Assembly (NCBI RefSeq): GCF_002836975.1
Contig: NZ_NIJK01000028.1
Coordinates: forward strand, 208-58,342
Source: Shewanella indica
GTDB taxonomy: Bacteria > Pseudomonadota > Gammaproteobacteria > Enterobacterales > Shewanellaceae
Reading direction: 5' to 3'
Length of the DNA: 58,135 nucleotides
Shown here: positions 46,326 through 56,178 of the stretch, in pieces
How the letters are laid out: every line of letters starts with the position of its first letter
How positions within the stretch are numbered: position 1 is the stretch's first letter
Translations under genes and position numbers: made by a program
Notes under the pieces: generated by a model
What the model was told of the DNA's origin: nothing
Database searches by the model: none
Seen by the model: only the letters and a program-made list of their open reading frames with translations

Positions 46326-47534
46326 TCAAAGGGTGTAACGAATACCAATAGCGATGCCATCATCCTCTGATAATGACATTCTGGCTTCTTGCGCTTTGTC
46401 GGCACTGGTAAAGTCGCTGTAATCTTTACGTGCTTCAACATAGAGAACCGTATTCAGATCCCAAACAAAGTGTAAACCTACAACCACAAACTGACGCTTG
46501 AACACATCGTTAGGATCGGCATTAAAGTTTGGTTGAATAACGTAGTCTTTCCCTGCATCCAGAATGTTATAAGACACAAAAGAACGTAGACCATTATCAA
46601 ACTTGTAAGAAACTAAAGTTTCAACACCATAGGCATCTTTAATCAAGCGGCCGATGTTATCAGTATCATGGTTTTCTTCTTTGTGAACGTTTGCGGCAAC
46701 ATATAAGCCATTCTGGTCAAAATCACCCCAAGTCGCGCCCACACCATAGATTAAATCAACAGCTGTTTTTTGCTCACCTGTACCATAGACCACATCAAAC
46801 TCACCACGGTTAACACCCGCCATTAAGCTGAATTTATCAGTAGCCTTGTAGGTCAAAGATGCACCATAGGTGTAATCGTAAGTAACTTGTTGCGCTTCTT
46901 TCTTACCTGCATTCCATTCTGCTTCACAGGCACTCTCAGTGATGTTTTCGATGTCGCAGGTATAGAAACTGCTATTTTTTAATTGTGCCTGGACCGCAAA
47001 GCTCACATCTCCGATGCTGTTACGGTATTGAACGACTTTATCACCACGACCAACACCGTTTACCGCGCCATCGTCTTTGTTGAAAGTGTATACACCAGCA
47101 GCATTACCATCCCATACAAAACCGTAGTTAGTGTTGTATACCACGTCATACCAAGCACCCCATTGTTTACCAATAGTAATAGTGCCATATTTATCATGGC
47201 TAATGCCTGCATAGCCCAGACGGTTGTAGAAGAACTCATCCTGCACCGATTCGAAGCGGTTGTTATAAACAATGTCGCTGCTGCCAACAGGGTTCACGCC
47301 CCATTCCAATTTGGCAAATGTGTTCCAACCGTGGGTTAACTCACGGCTAAAACCAAAATTAATCCTGGAAGCACCATTGACAACTTCCGTTTCACCCTGA
47401 GTATTGATTACTCGGACATCAACGAAACCGCCGATTGAGACTGCATTTTTCTGATCTTTGTAGATTTCAATAGCTTGAACCGATGGAACGGCCAAGAGTC
47501 CTGCCAGGACGGATGCGATGAGAGTCTTGTTCAT
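46326..47534 (-). CDS. General porin, Gram-negative OmpC/OmpU type
   Basis: This 402-residue outer-membrane protein has a signal peptide ending VQA (residue 21) and alternating barrel strands throughout, with GFSRELTHGWNTFAKLEWG and YAGISHDKYGTITIGKQWG typical of trimeric porins. The C-terminus is GIRYTL rather than a terminal Phe, which is unusual but tolerated. Transport is nonspecific as far as can be told. It is a single gene with its own terminator. Confidence 0.88.
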   Translation of the reverse strand: MNKTLIASVLAGLLAVPSVQAIEIYKDQKNAVSIGGFVDVRVINTQGETEVVNGASRINFGFSRELTHGWNTFAKLEWGVNPVGSSDIVYNNRFESVQDEFFYNRLGYAGISHDKYGTITIGKQWGAWYDVVYNTNYGFVWDGNAAGVYTFNKDDGAVNGVGRGDKVVQYRNSIGDVSFAVQAQLKNSSFYTCDIENITESACEAEWNAGKKEAQQVTYDYTYGASLTYKATDKFSLMAGVNRGEFDVVYGTGEQKTAVDLIYGVGATWGDFDQNGLYVAANVHKEENHDTDNIGRLIKDAYGVETLVSYKFDNGLRSFVSYNILDAGKDYVIQPNFNADPNDVFKRQFVVVGLHFVWDLNTVLYVEARKDYSDFTSADKAQEARMSLSEDDGIAIGIRYTL

Positions 47535-47748
47535 TTGTTGTAACCTTAAGTGTTTTCAGTCTGCCTACCCCATTCCGTTGTTTTATTTCCTTCCAAGGGG
47601 AGCGAAGATTAGCAAAAGCTCAGTAAAGCGGCAAAGACAAAAATCACATTTTTTATTACTTTTGCCTTAAAAAAAACCATAAAGGCCGTAAAAATCCAGA
47701 AATAAAACCAACCATTAACTTTGTTAGCTTTTTGAAACAATTTTGGTA

Positions 47749-50118
47749 TTAGATTAAACTCAACTGTCCCGTGCTGATAGAGGTAAAACTTTCTTTCATT
47801 ATAGAAAGTATTGGATCGGCTATCGGCTTGATTTGTCTTTCAATATAGTAGTTATAATCAATGGCTGAACGTCTGAGGGAAACAGCTTCGGGGCCATTGA
47901 TTGTGATCAGGTAGTCTATCCGGGTGCCCAAACGACCATAACGCGGATCACAGGTCTGCTCCAACAATTGTCTGGCCGCCTTGACATGGGGTGACGCCTT
48001 GGCCTGATAAGCATCCAATTTACGCCTTAGTCGCTTGGAGAAAATAAGCTCGTTATCATAATCGCCGCGTTTAAGCGCTTCTATTTCCGTAGCCAGAAAG
48101 CCCACCACATCCAAGCCATTGAACATACGCCGGTACAGCTCGTATTGAATCCGTCTGGCCAGAGGACTCCAATCACTGCGAACCTGCTCCATGCCTTTGA
48201 AAATAATATCCAATTGACCTTGACTATTGCGACTGGCACCGACATAGCGCTTTTTGGAGCCTTCTTCTGAATCCCTGAGAGTGGGCATCAGAAACTGTTC
48301 ATAATGACGCTCAAACTCGAGTTCCAAATGACTTTGCAACTGAAAATCATCCGCCAAATGCTGTTGCCACTTGGCGGTTATCCTGGCGGCCAACTCTCTG
48401 CCGAAGGCTTGCGGCTCTGTGATGTCATGCTGTTGTCCCAGCCAAACAAATGTGGAATCTGTGTCGCCATAGATGACACTCATGCCTTCGTCCTCAATCC
48501 AACGTTTGGTCTGCTGCATTATCTCATGACCGCGCATAGTAATTGAGCTTGCCAACCGGGCATCGTGAAACACACAGCCCCGAGACCCCAGCACCCCATA
48601 AAGCGAATTCATGATGATCTTGATTGCCTGAGACAAAGGCGCATTGGCTTGGGCCTTGGCACTTTCCCGCTCTTGGGCCAACTTGGCGATAAGCGTTGGC
48701 AAGATAGCTTGTTTGCGGCTGAATCTGGCCCCGAGAAAGCCGGGTACTGTCTCGGCTTCGGGCTCACCCATACCCTGTACCAACCCCATGGGATCGATCA
48801 AAAAAGTGCGAATAATAGAAGGGTATAGACTCTTGAAGTCCAGTACCAGGATGTCCCGGTAAAGGCCCGGAATGGAGTCCATCACATAGCCGCCGGGGCT
48901 TTCCAGGCCATCACTGGCCGGTGCTGCCGGCGCCACAAATCCACCGCGGTGCAAGTGTGGCAGGTAGAGATGATTGAACGCCGCCACCGAAGCCCCTACC
49001 CGGCCAAACTCCAACCCGGTCAGCTGCGCCCGGGCCAGGGCAAAATTCAATAGATCGGTTTTATCGAAAATATCCAGCACCAGACGGCAATCGGTCAGAT
49101 TGTAGTGGGCCAAGGCCAATTTATCCTCTTGAAAGAGCTGGCTTATCTCTTGGCCGCGATCTTCAACTTGATCTATCGCCTTGCCCTCACTCAAGAGTGC
49201 GCGGGAGACAAACTCGAGCGAATAGCGCTCAAACTGATAGAAGGCGGCCTTGAGCCAGTCTATGCCGTCCAATACCACTCTCCCGGGCAAAGAGAGGGTT
49301 TCCGGCCGATACTTGCCTTCCACCAACCAGGACATGGGCACGCCTCCGCGCCCAAGCCGTGCTTCAATACCATGATGGGCGTAGCGTCGGCTCAGCAGTG
49401 CCAGGTCAAAATTGACAACCGACCAACCTATGATAATGTCCGGGTCCCAGAGACAAAACCAGTCAATCAAAGCCTGCAACAAGGCTGCTTCATCCCTGAC
49501 CCAGTGGATATAGTCTGGCCCGTCCTGGGCTTGACCTATCATGTACACGCGCTGAAACAGTGCTCCATTGCGGTCACGACCGTAGAGTCCGACGGAATAG
49601 AGCTCGCCCTGCATGCTGCATTCAAGATCGAGGGAAATAACAGCCAAACCTACATTGTTCAGCGAGGCTTTCCTGGCGCGGCTGGCAACAAACCGTGTCA
49701 GTGCGCCGCTTTCCTCGCTGAAATAACCGTAAAACTCGGCATCGAGCGCAATAAAGCGCTCAATCAAGAAACGCTGCTGGGGTTTAAGATCGGCTTCATA
49801 CAAGGGCATTCCCTGATCCTGGGCCTGCTTTTGCAGTAACCGCATCTGTTGCCGACTGCGACTGTAAAGCGCCGCAACCTTCTCTTTAGCGAAGTTTCTC
49901 AGCGCCAGCGGCTGGGTCCGTACCTGGCTTAAACTTTGACATAAAGCCGCCGCATCCTTCTCTTTGGCAAAGCAAATCTGCTCCTGTCCCGGCACCTCAA
50001 CCAACACAGGCCCCTGCTCGGTGGCCAGATAGTATTGCAGGCATAACCCCTCGTCTCTCTGAACCAGATGACGGGTAAGAATACGGCCTTTCAGGGTTTG
50101 CGGCGTGTTTTGGGGCAT
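47749..50118 (-). CDS. polB: DNA polymerase II
   Basis: This 789-residue family B polymerase has exonuclease motif I SLDLEC (about 164-169) and polymerase motifs DFKSLYPSII (about 424-433) and YGDTDSTFVW (about 550-559), with the catalytic aspartates present. It acts in replication restart and lesion bypass. The ATG at 50118 is favoured though its Shine-Dalgarno is weak; a TTG four codons earlier is possible. It is divergent from dinG across a LexA box, consistent with its SOS control in E. coli. Confidence 0.95.
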   Translation of the reverse strand: MPQNTPQTLKGRILTRHLVQRDEGLCLQYYLATEQGPVLVEVPGQEQICFAKEKDAAALCQSLSQVRTQPLALRNFAKEKVAALYSRSRQQMRLLQKQAQDQGMPLYEADLKPQQRFLIERFIALDAEFYGYFSEESGALTRFVASRARKASLNNVGLAVISLDLECSMQGELYSVGLYGRDRNGALFQRVYMIGQAQDGPDYIHWVRDEAALLQALIDWFCLWDPDIIIGWSVVNFDLALLSRRYAHHGIEARLGRGGVPMSWLVEGKYRPETLSLPGRVVLDGIDWLKAAFYQFERYSLEFVSRALLSEGKAIDQVEDRGQEISQLFQEDKLALAHYNLTDCRLVLDIFDKTDLLNFALARAQLTGLEFGRVGASVAAFNHLYLPHLHRGGFVAPAAPASDGLESPGGYVMDSIPGLYRDILVLDFKSLYPSIIRTFLIDPMGLVQGMGEPEAETVPGFLGARFSRKQAILPTLIAKLAQERESAKAQANAPLSQAIKIIMNSLYGVLGSRGCVFHDARLASSITMRGHEIMQQTKRWIEDEGMSVIYGDTDSTFVWLGQQHDITEPQAFGRELAARITAKWQQHLADDFQLQSHLELEFERHYEQFLMPTLRDSEEGSKKRYVGASRNSQGQLDIIFKGMEQVRSDWSPLARRIQYELYRRMFNGLDVVGFLATEIEALKRGDYDNELIFSKRLRRKLDAYQAKASPHVKAARQLLEQTCDPRYGRLGTRIDYLITINGPEAVSLRRSAIDYNYYIERQIKPIADPILSIMKESFTSISTGQLSLI

Positions 50119-50164
50119 GAGTCGGGACAATCGTGTTTTAGAGGTTTATTAGCATAAGAAATTA

Positions 50165-50180
50165 CTGGTATTATATACAG
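50165..50180. promoter_or_regulatory. LexA box (SOS operator)
   Basis: CTGGTATTATATACAG fits the CTG-N10-CAG consensus with a TA-rich centre. It lies 24 bases before the dinG ATG and 47 bases before the polB start, so one site can control both divergent SOS genes. Confidence 0.85.
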
Positions 50181-50204
50181 GATAATTTTCCAGAACCGAG
50201 TCTC

Positions 50205-52277
50205 ATGCTAGCAGCCCATGTAAAGACCCAGATCCGCGAGATCTACAAGGACATTGCCTCCGCACTGCCCAACTTCCGTTCCCGCCGGGAGCAGAATTAT
50301 ATGGTGGCGGAGATCTCCAAGACACTTGCCGGTGAATACGACAAGCAGCGGCGCATCATGGTGATTGAAGCGGGCACAGGTATAGGTAAATCCCTGGCCT
50401 ATATTCTGGGAACCATACCTCTGGCGCTGGCCAGCAAGAAAAAAGTCTGTATCGCCACCGCCACTGTGGCGCTGCAGGAGCAGTTGCTGCATAAAGATCT
50501 GCCGTTTTTTCTGCAACACTCCAAACTCAATTTCCGTTACGGTCTGGTCAAAGGGCGCCAGCGTTACGTGTGCCTGGCCAAGCTTGAGATGTTGGTAGGT
50601 GACGGCAACGGCAGCCAGATGGCCATGTGGCAAACCAAGCCGGATACCTCACAGGTTGAGCAGTTGCAGGCTTTGCTCAAAGACTATCAGGATGGCCGCT
50701 GGAATGGTGAACTTGATACCCTCAAAACGCCGCTGCCGGACCACCTGTGGCAACAGATAGCCTGTGACAAACACAGCTGTCATCGCCAACTGGCCAGTCA
50801 CAGCCACTGCCCCTTCCACAAGGCCCGCGAAGATATTGATACCTGGGATGTGCTTATTGCCAACCATAGTTTGTTACTGGCCGACCTTGAACTGGGTGGC
50901 GGTGTGATTCTGCCGGATCCGGAAGAAGTCTATTACGTTATCGACGAAGCCCATCACCTGCCGAATGTAGCCAGGGATTTCTCCAGCGCCCAGGCTACGC
51001 TCAGAGGGGCCTGTGATTGGCTGGAGAAAGTCAGCAAGACCACGGCCAAACTGCAAAACCAAATAAAGAGCAACAATATTATTGCCCCGGCGCAGGCGAT
51101 GCTGGATCGCATCGAAGAATTAACCGGCCTGCTGAATCAGGTTGCCCACTACTGTGATACCCAGCCCAAACTCTTTGCCAACCCGGAAAACCGCCTGCGG
51201 TTCGAACATGGCAAGCTGCCGGACGCCCTGTTGATTCAGGCAGAAAACTTGGCCACGGCCTCCAACGATGCCCTCAAGCAATTCAATAAGATGCAGGCTA
51301 TCCTCAGCGAAAGCGTCAAGGATGGTGAATTACCAAGGCATCAGGCCGAAGCCCTATTGAGTGAAACCGGCTTTATGATGCAGCGCCTGGAAAACCTGCA
51401 AAAGCTCTGGAAAATGATGGCCAAGGAGGACAGCCCCAAAGGTGCCCCCACCGCCCGCTGGATTGAAGCCCTCAGCGGCAAGCAGCAGGACTACCTTTTC
51501 AGTGCATCGCCAATCGAAGTCGGCTATATGCTGGAACATATGTTGTGGGAAAAAGCTGCCGGTGTCGTGCTATGTAGCGCCACCCTCAGAGCGCTGAACC
51601 GCTTTGAGCATTTTGCCTATCAGGTTGGCCTGTCACTCAATGATGGCAGTCGCTACCTGGCGCTGCAGTCGCCTTTCGATTTTGAGAACAACGCCACTCT
51701 CTACCTGCCGAAAATGCGCACCGAGCCAACCGAAGACGCCTACACAGAAGAACTCGCCAGCCAGATAAAGCAGTTGGTAGAGGGTGAAATGGCCACTCTG
51801 GTGCTGTTTGCCTCCTACTGGCAGATGGAAAAGGTAGCCGATTTACTGCGCAACAAATTGGTATCCGAACCGCTGATCCAGGGCAGTGCCCCACGCCAGC
51901 ACTTGCTCGAGCAACATAAGCAAAAATGTGACAAAGGTGAGCCCAGCATTATCTTTGGTACCGGCAGTTTTTCCGAGGGTCTCGACCTTCCCGGCGACTA
52001 CCTGACTAACCTGATAGTAACCAAGCTGCCGTTTGCCGTGCCAACCTCGCCGGTAGAGCAGGCCCACGCAGAATATGTCAAAATGAAAGGCGGTAACCCG
52101 TTTTTACAATTGACTATTCCGGATGCGTCACGGAAACTCATCCAGAGTTGCGGCCGCCTGTTGCGAAAAGAGCAGGACTATGGCCGAATAACCATATTAG
52201 ACAGGCGTTTGGTAACCAAAAGATACGGGTCGTCGCTGCTTGATGCCCTGCCGCCTTACCGTCGCGTTATCGAATGA
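50205..52277 (+). CDS. dinG: ATP-dependent DNA helicase DinG
   Basis: This 690-residue superfamily 2 (XPD-like) helicase has Walker A EAGTGIGKS (about 57-65), the Fe-S cluster cysteines (C at about 121, and CDKHSCHRQLASHSHC at about 187-202) and the DEAH box VIDEAHH (about 246-252). C-terminal motifs QSCGRLLRKEQDYG follow. DinG removes R-loops and unwinds structured DNA at forks. A LexA box lies directly upstream. Its stop is 21 bases before the next gene. Confidence 0.95.
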   Translation: MLAAHVKTQIREIYKDIASALPNFRSRREQNYMVAEISKTLAGEYDKQRRIMVIEAGTGIGKSLAYILGTIPLALASKKKVCIATATVALQEQLLHKDLPFFLQHSKLNFRYGLVKGRQRYVCLAKLEMLVGDGNGSQMAMWQTKPDTSQVEQLQALLKDYQDGRWNGELDTLKTPLPDHLWQQIACDKHSCHRQLASHSHCPFHKAREDIDTWDVLIANHSLLLADLELGGGVILPDPEEVYYVIDEAHHLPNVARDFSSAQATLRGACDWLEKVSKTTAKLQNQIKSNNIIAPAQAMLDRIEELTGLLNQVAHYCDTQPKLFANPENRLRFEHGKLPDALLIQAENLATASNDALKQFNKMQAILSESVKDGELPRHQAEALLSETGFMMQRLENLQKLWKMMAKEDSPKGAPTARWIEALSGKQQDYLFSASPIEVGYMLEHMLWEKAAGVVLCSATLRALNRFEHFAYQVGLSLNDGSRYLALQSPFDFENNATLYLPKMRTEPTEDAYTEELASQIKQLVEGEMATLVLFASYWQMEKVADLLRNKLVSEPLIQGSAPRQHLLEQHKQKCDKGEPSIIFGTGSFSEGLDLPGDYLTNLIVTKLPFAVPTSPVEQAHAEYVKMKGGNPFLQLTIPDASRKLIQSCGRLLRKEQDYGRITILDRRLVTKRYGSSLLDALPPYRRVIE

Positions 52278-52298
52278 TGCGCTCAATCAGGATGTAAA

Positions 52299-53072
52299 GT
52301 GGATATTCTGCTCGAACCCAGCAGTTGGGCCATATTGGCCGCAGTCGGCCTGCTGGCCGGATTTATTGATGCCGTAGTCGGTGGTGGCGGTCTACTGTCC
52401 ATTCCCGCCTTGCTGACAGTGGGCATGCCACCTCATCTGGCGCTGGGGACCAATAAACTGGCTGCCTGCTTCGGCTCCTCCATGGCGGCATTTACCTATT
52501 ACCGCAAGCAGTTGCTGACCCCCAAGTTCTGGCTGTTCGCCTTTATTGCTACTGCCATAGGCGCCGTTATCGGCAGTATTGCCGTTTATCTCATCGACAC
52601 CCGTTGGCTGGAAAAAATTCTGCCACTGCTTATTATCGCCATCGCGTTCTATTCGCTGTTTTCACCCGGAGCCATGGGCTGCAGCCAATGTAAACCCGTC
52701 ACCGAAACGCCGGCCAAGCATAAACAGATACTTCAAGGGCTGGGGCTTGGCGCCTACGACGGCTTTGCCGGCCCGGGCATTGGCGCCTTTTGGGCCGTCA
52801 GCTCGACCGCGCTGTACCGCCTGCCCTTCCTGCACAGCAGTGCCTTGGCAAGGGCAATGACTTTTGTCAGCAATATCACGGCATTGATGATTTTCTTGCT
52901 GCTAGGTAAAGTGCACCTTTTGGTAGGCGTGGTGATGGGCTTGTGTATGATGCTGGGTTCTTATATCGGCGCCCACTCGGCTATCCGCTTCGGAATGCCG
53001 TTTATCAGGCCACTCTTTATTGCTATTGTGGTACTTATCGCCGCTAATCTAGCCTGGAGTGCCTGGTTTTGA
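52299..53072 (+). CDS. yfcA: TSUP family transporter, YfcA-like
   Basis: This 257-residue inner-membrane protein has about eight hydrophobic segments. It has the TauE/SafE (TSUP) features: GFIDAVVGGGGLLSIPALL near the N-terminus (about 21-39) and GLGAYDGFAGPGIGAFW (about 148-164) in the second half. The family moves small anions such as sulfite or sulfoacetate; the substrate is not known here. The start is GTG at 52299 with AGGA upstream. It lies between dinG and priC. Confidence 0.87.
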   Translation: MDILLEPSSWAILAAVGLLAGFIDAVVGGGGLLSIPALLTVGMPPHLALGTNKLAACFGSSMAAFTYYRKQLLTPKFWLFAFIATAIGAVIGSIAVYLIDTRWLEKILPLLIIAIAFYSLFSPGAMGCSQCKPVTETPAKHKQILQGLGLGAYDGFAGPGIGAFWAVSSTALYRLPFLHSSALARAMTFVSNITALMIFLLLGKVHLLVGVVMGLCMMLGSYIGAHSAIRFGMPFIRPLFIAIVVLIAANLAWSAWF

Positions 53073-53731
53073 ACACCAATCAACTGGTACAACGTCTGCG
53101 GGAACAGCTCAGGCAGTTGGAGCAAGAAGTGCTGCAACATGATGCCTCTTTGCCAGCGGCACAGCGCAAACTACTGCAGGATACTGAACGCTTCAACAGC
53201 GAGTTGTTTATTCAGCATGGTGCCCAACTCTATCCCTGTGTGGAACAGCTGCACAAGAGCATAGATCAGTTGGAAAAACAGTTACGCCATCAGTTGGCCC
53301 AACACACTATCGCCTTAAGCTGCGAACGCATTCAGGACAGGTTTGTCGCCCTGAAACGGGCCTTGGGAACCACAGGTCTCAACGCCAGGATCCAAAAGCT
53401 GCAGCAGACCAGTAAGCGGCAAAGCTACCAACAACGTCAGGGCCGCCGACACCAGGAAAGTGGTTTTGGCTGGATAGCCGCGGGTGTTATGCAAAACAGC
53501 CATCAATTGTACGAAGAGCTGAACAAACATCTGAACTGGGCCAAAAAAATAGAACAAAAGATTGAACAATTGCAATCAAAGCTTGAAAACTGTCATAGTA
53601 CTGACAAAATCCCCGTCCAGAATGACATCCTTTTGATGCATCGCCGCCTCGGTAAGTGCAGGCAGGCGATCAGCTATATTGAAGATCGCATTCAGGCATT
53701 CGAACGTCCGCATCAGAGTTACAATCGTTAA
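53069..53731 (+). CDS. priC: Primosomal replication protein PriC-like
   Basis: This 220-residue basic, helical protein has a C-terminal RRLGKCRQAISYIEDRI segment matching E. coli PriC and coiled-coil stretches throughout. PriC loads DnaB at stalled forks. The TTG start (53069) overlaps the yfcA stop (TTGA), so translation is coupled to the dinG-yfcA transcript. E. coli PriC is about 175 residues; this one is longer, mainly in the middle. Confidence 0.8.
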   Translation: MNTNQLVQRLREQLRQLEQEVLQHDASLPAAQRKLLQDTERFNSELFIQHGAQLYPCVEQLHKSIDQLEKQLRHQLAQHTIALSCERIQDRFVALKRALGTTGLNARIQKLQQTSKRQSYQQRQGRRHQESGFGWIAAGVMQNSHQLYEELNKHLNWAKKIEQKIEQLQSKLENCHSTDKIPVQNDILLMHRRLGKCRQAISYIEDRIQAFERPHQSYNR

Positions 53732-53740
53732 GGAGCAACA

Positions 53741-54436
53741 ATGAAACTACGCTTGACCGCCTCGGCCATACTGGCCCTGCTCAGCACTTCCTCGGTATTT
53801 GCGGCCAATCTGACCATCCCTATGTCTTTTGAATATCTGGCTCTGGATGGCAAAGAAATTGAAACCAGCAACTTCAACCACAAATCTGAGCTGGCACTAT
53901 CCGAAGGTGTCCACAAGATTGCTATTCGTTATCATGACATGGTCGATGATGAGTTTTCCGACAGTCAGAGCTTCGTTAAATCTTCTCCTTTCATTCTGAC
54001 CCTGAAAGCCGAAGGCGACAACGAGTACATCCTTAAGCCTGCCGATGGTGACTACGTCAAGAAGCCCAAAGAGTTTGCCAAAACTCCCAAGGTCGTCATT
54101 ACCCGCGCCGATAAGGGCCAGGTCAACTACCAGGTGGAACTGACTCAACTGAAAGAAACCAGTTTCCTGTCACAGCTATTCAATGGCAACAAGGGGCCAG
54201 ATGTTGAAACCGCTGCTGCAGCCGTAACCTCAGGCAACATGGCCGCCAACCAACCTGTGGCACCTGTATCCCAGCCATCACCTGTCAGTGCCATGACAAT
54301 GCCAGCGGCTTCCAAGGCCGGTAGCCAAGGGGGTGACAGTGCCGCCCATGCCCAGCAAATGCTGCAATACTGGTGGTTACAGGCCGATGAAGCAACTCGC
54401 AAAGAGTTCATGAGCTGGGCCATCAAACAGCTCTGA
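53741..54436 (+). CDS. DUF2057 (YccT-like) periplasmic protein
   Basis: This 231-residue protein has a signal peptide ending VFA (residue 21) and a DUF2057 domain (about 22-155, with [17 protein letters not shown] and [16 protein letters not shown]). A low-complexity Ala/Pro/Ser linker and a helical tail follow. E. coli YccT (CsgI) dampens curli assembly; whether this copy does is unknown. It starts 9 bases after priC. Confidence 0.82.
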   Translation: MKLRLTASAILALLSTSSVFAANLTIPMSFEYLALDGKEIETSNFNHKSELALSEGVHKIAIRYHDMVDDEFSDSQSFVKSSPFILTLKAEGDNEYILKPADGDYVKKPKEFAKTPKVVITRADKGQVNYQVELTQLKETSFLSQLFNGNKGPDVETAAAAVTSGNMAANQPVAPVSQPSPVSAMTMPAASKAGSQGGDSAAHAQQMLQYWWLQADEATRKEFMSWAIKQL

Positions 54437-54439
54437 TAA

Positions 54440-55345
54440 ATGATCCCTTTGGTGTATCACGCCAGCTACTCCAAACTGGCGTTACCATCCCGGCACAGAT
54501 TTCCCATCAGCAAATATCAACGCCTGTTTGAGTATCTGTGCCAAACTCCTTTTTCCGGGCAATTTAGCCTCTGCTCCCCAAAACCTGTAAAACAAATCGC
54601 TCTTGCCTCTGTGCATTGTCCTCAATATGTTGCCGGGTTTATTCACAACCAACTAGATCCCAAGGCAATGCGCCGCATAGGGTTTCCCTGGAGCGAGCAT
54701 CTGCTGGCTCGGACACTGCACTCGGTCGCAGGCACCGAGCTTGCGGCACGAAAAGCACTTGAGCACGGCATAGCGCTGCATATCAGCGGCGGTTACCATC
54801 ACGCTCACCAGGACTTTGGCAGCGGTTACTGTGTTTTCAACGATCTAGTCTACAGTGCCAGACGCATGATAAACCAAGGGCTGGCAGACAAGGTTCTGAT
54901 TATCGACTGCGACGTCCATCAAGGTGACGGCACAGCCACCATGACAGCCGGCGATGCGAACATCATCAGCTGCTCAATACACTGCCGGCAAAACTTCCCT
55001 ACCCGGAAGGCAGACTCTCACTATGATATCGAGCTTGAAAACGGCGCTGGTGATGACGAGTACCTCTCAACGCTGGAGCAGATACTGCCTTTGCTGATCT
55101 TGACTCATAGACCGGATCTCATTCTTTATGACGCCGGAGTCGATGTACATGCTGAAGATGAACTCGGCTTGTTGCGGCTCAGCCTTGAGGGCATATCCCG
55201 GCGGGATATGAGCGTATTGGGTCATGCCAGAGAAGCGGCAATACCAATAGCCTGTGTCACGGGAGGCGGATACTGCAAAGACCCTCTACAATTAACACTC
55301 AGACACAGTCAATTATTTCGCGCCGCGACTACGCTGTATCGCTAA
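54440..55345 (+). CDS. Histone-deacetylase-family amidohydrolase
   Basis: This 301-residue zinc enzyme of the HDAC/AcuC/acetylpolyamine family has the catalytic His pair GGYHHAHQDFGSG (about 115-127), zinc ligands DCDVHQGDGTA (about 155-165) and DAGVDVHAEDELG (about 234-246), and VTGGGY near the end. The substrate is not known; acetyl-lysine or acetylpolyamines are typical. It starts 3 bases after the preceding stop codon. Confidence 0.88.
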   Translation: MIPLVYHASYSKLALPSRHRFPISKYQRLFEYLCQTPFSGQFSLCSPKPVKQIALASVHCPQYVAGFIHNQLDPKAMRRIGFPWSEHLLARTLHSVAGTELAARKALEHGIALHISGGYHHAHQDFGSGYCVFNDLVYSARRMINQGLADKVLIIDCDVHQGDGTATMTAGDANIISCSIHCRQNFPTRKADSHYDIELENGAGDDEYLSTLEQILPLLILTHRPDLILYDAGVDVHAEDELGLLRLSLEGISRRDMSVLGHAREAAIPIACVTGGGYCKDPLQLTLRHSQLFRAATTLYR

Positions 55346-55408
55346 AGGCTACGAACCAATTGTTACCAACCAAACCGAACACAGCAAAGAACTTTGGGAG
55401 CGTCACCT

Positions 55409-55699
55409 ATGCAGCTGGAAATCCGCAACTACTACGAAGTGATGTTAATGGAAATCCTCGCTGAAGAGGGGTTGATGGATGAGCTGCCAACCGACTATGT
55501 GGCCGATCTGGCTTGTATCACGCTCAATCAACTACCAGTGCGCTACATTCACCATCTGGTGGACACCTATTTCTACGGCGACTATCAAGAACAAGATAGA
55601 ATGCGCAACGAAATCTACCAGGCATTAGAGAAGTCACGGGCGTTTTTGAAATCCAAACTACCCCCGAAACTGGAAACCGATCAGCAAGCGCAGGGGTAA
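55409..55699 (+). CDS. ComFB-like late competence family protein
   Basis: This 96-residue protein begins MQLEIRNYYEVMLMEIL and contains LACITLNQLPVRYI, the pattern of the ComFB family. In cyanobacteria, members of this family have been reported to bind cyclic dinucleotides. The ATG at 55409 has GGGAG eight bases upstream; a start at 55394 would overlap that site. Its neighbours do not indicate a competence role. Confidence 0.75.
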   Translation: MQLEIRNYYEVMLMEILAEEGLMDELPTDYVADLACITLNQLPVRYIHHLVDTYFYGDYQEQDRMRNEIYQALEKSRAFLKSKLPPKLETDQQAQG

Positions 55700-55844
55700 C
55701 ACAGGCATCTGCAATCAAGGAAGGTGCATTTCCTGAATCCAGGGCTCACCAAGAGAGCTTATATCTCTTGCGAACTGTGCTTCTGGAAAGTACATTTCCA
55801 CCATCGCTCCGGGCCAGCTATTAACCCGATAAAAGTATCATCAT
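55700..55844. repeat. Palindrome-rich gap before the RAYT element
   Basis: Two similar near-palindromes, GGAAGGTGCATTTCC (55719-55733) and GGAAAGTACATTTCC (55785-55799), flank a small hairpin AAGAGA / TCTCTT (55751-55769). No gene is seen. The set resembles a small mobile palindrome unit and lies directly beside the RAYT repeat copies. Confidence 0.45.
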
Positions 55845-56178
55845 AAAAAATCAGGACATCCTAAACATTTTACGGACCACCTGGAAGCATACCTTGCGGT
55901 CTCAATCTCTTATAAATGACGATGAATTATTCGAAGTAGACTCTCTGAGACGAGTAATCTGCGTGCTTCATACAAAAACAGCGGTTGCCAGGCGTGCTTG
56001 CAGCAGACTTAAGCCTGTTGCTGCAAAATCACCAAGGGTTTAAGGTTAATGGGGATGTATTGCTTGGCTTTGTTGCTTACCCCGGCACCATTTACCACCA
56101 TATTTGGCCTTCATGGCACACATTGCATCCCATCGACCACTCACGCCACTGTACTGACGGCGAAACTCCTTGGCAGAA
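55845..56178. repeat. 334-bp direct repeat, copy 1 (RAYT 3' end)
   Basis: This unit is repeated directly adjacent at 56179-56512 with a constant 334-bp offset. It comprises the 3' flank of the transposase and its last 43 codons. It carries the hairpin TTGCAGCA / TGCTGCAA (55998-56026) around CAGACTTAAGCCTG (56004-56017). Divergence from copy 2 is concentrated around the hairpin. Confidence 0.9.
56046..56178 (-). pseudogene. RAYT transposase C-terminal fragment
   Basis: The minus strand encodes the last 43 residues of the transposase, including its stop codon. They are nearly identical to the end of the intact gene; the differences I compared are mostly synonymous, with one Val/Met change. 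The fragment ends abruptly at the repeat junction (56178/56179). It has no start of its own and is a dead remnant of an older or nested copy. Confidence 0.85.
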
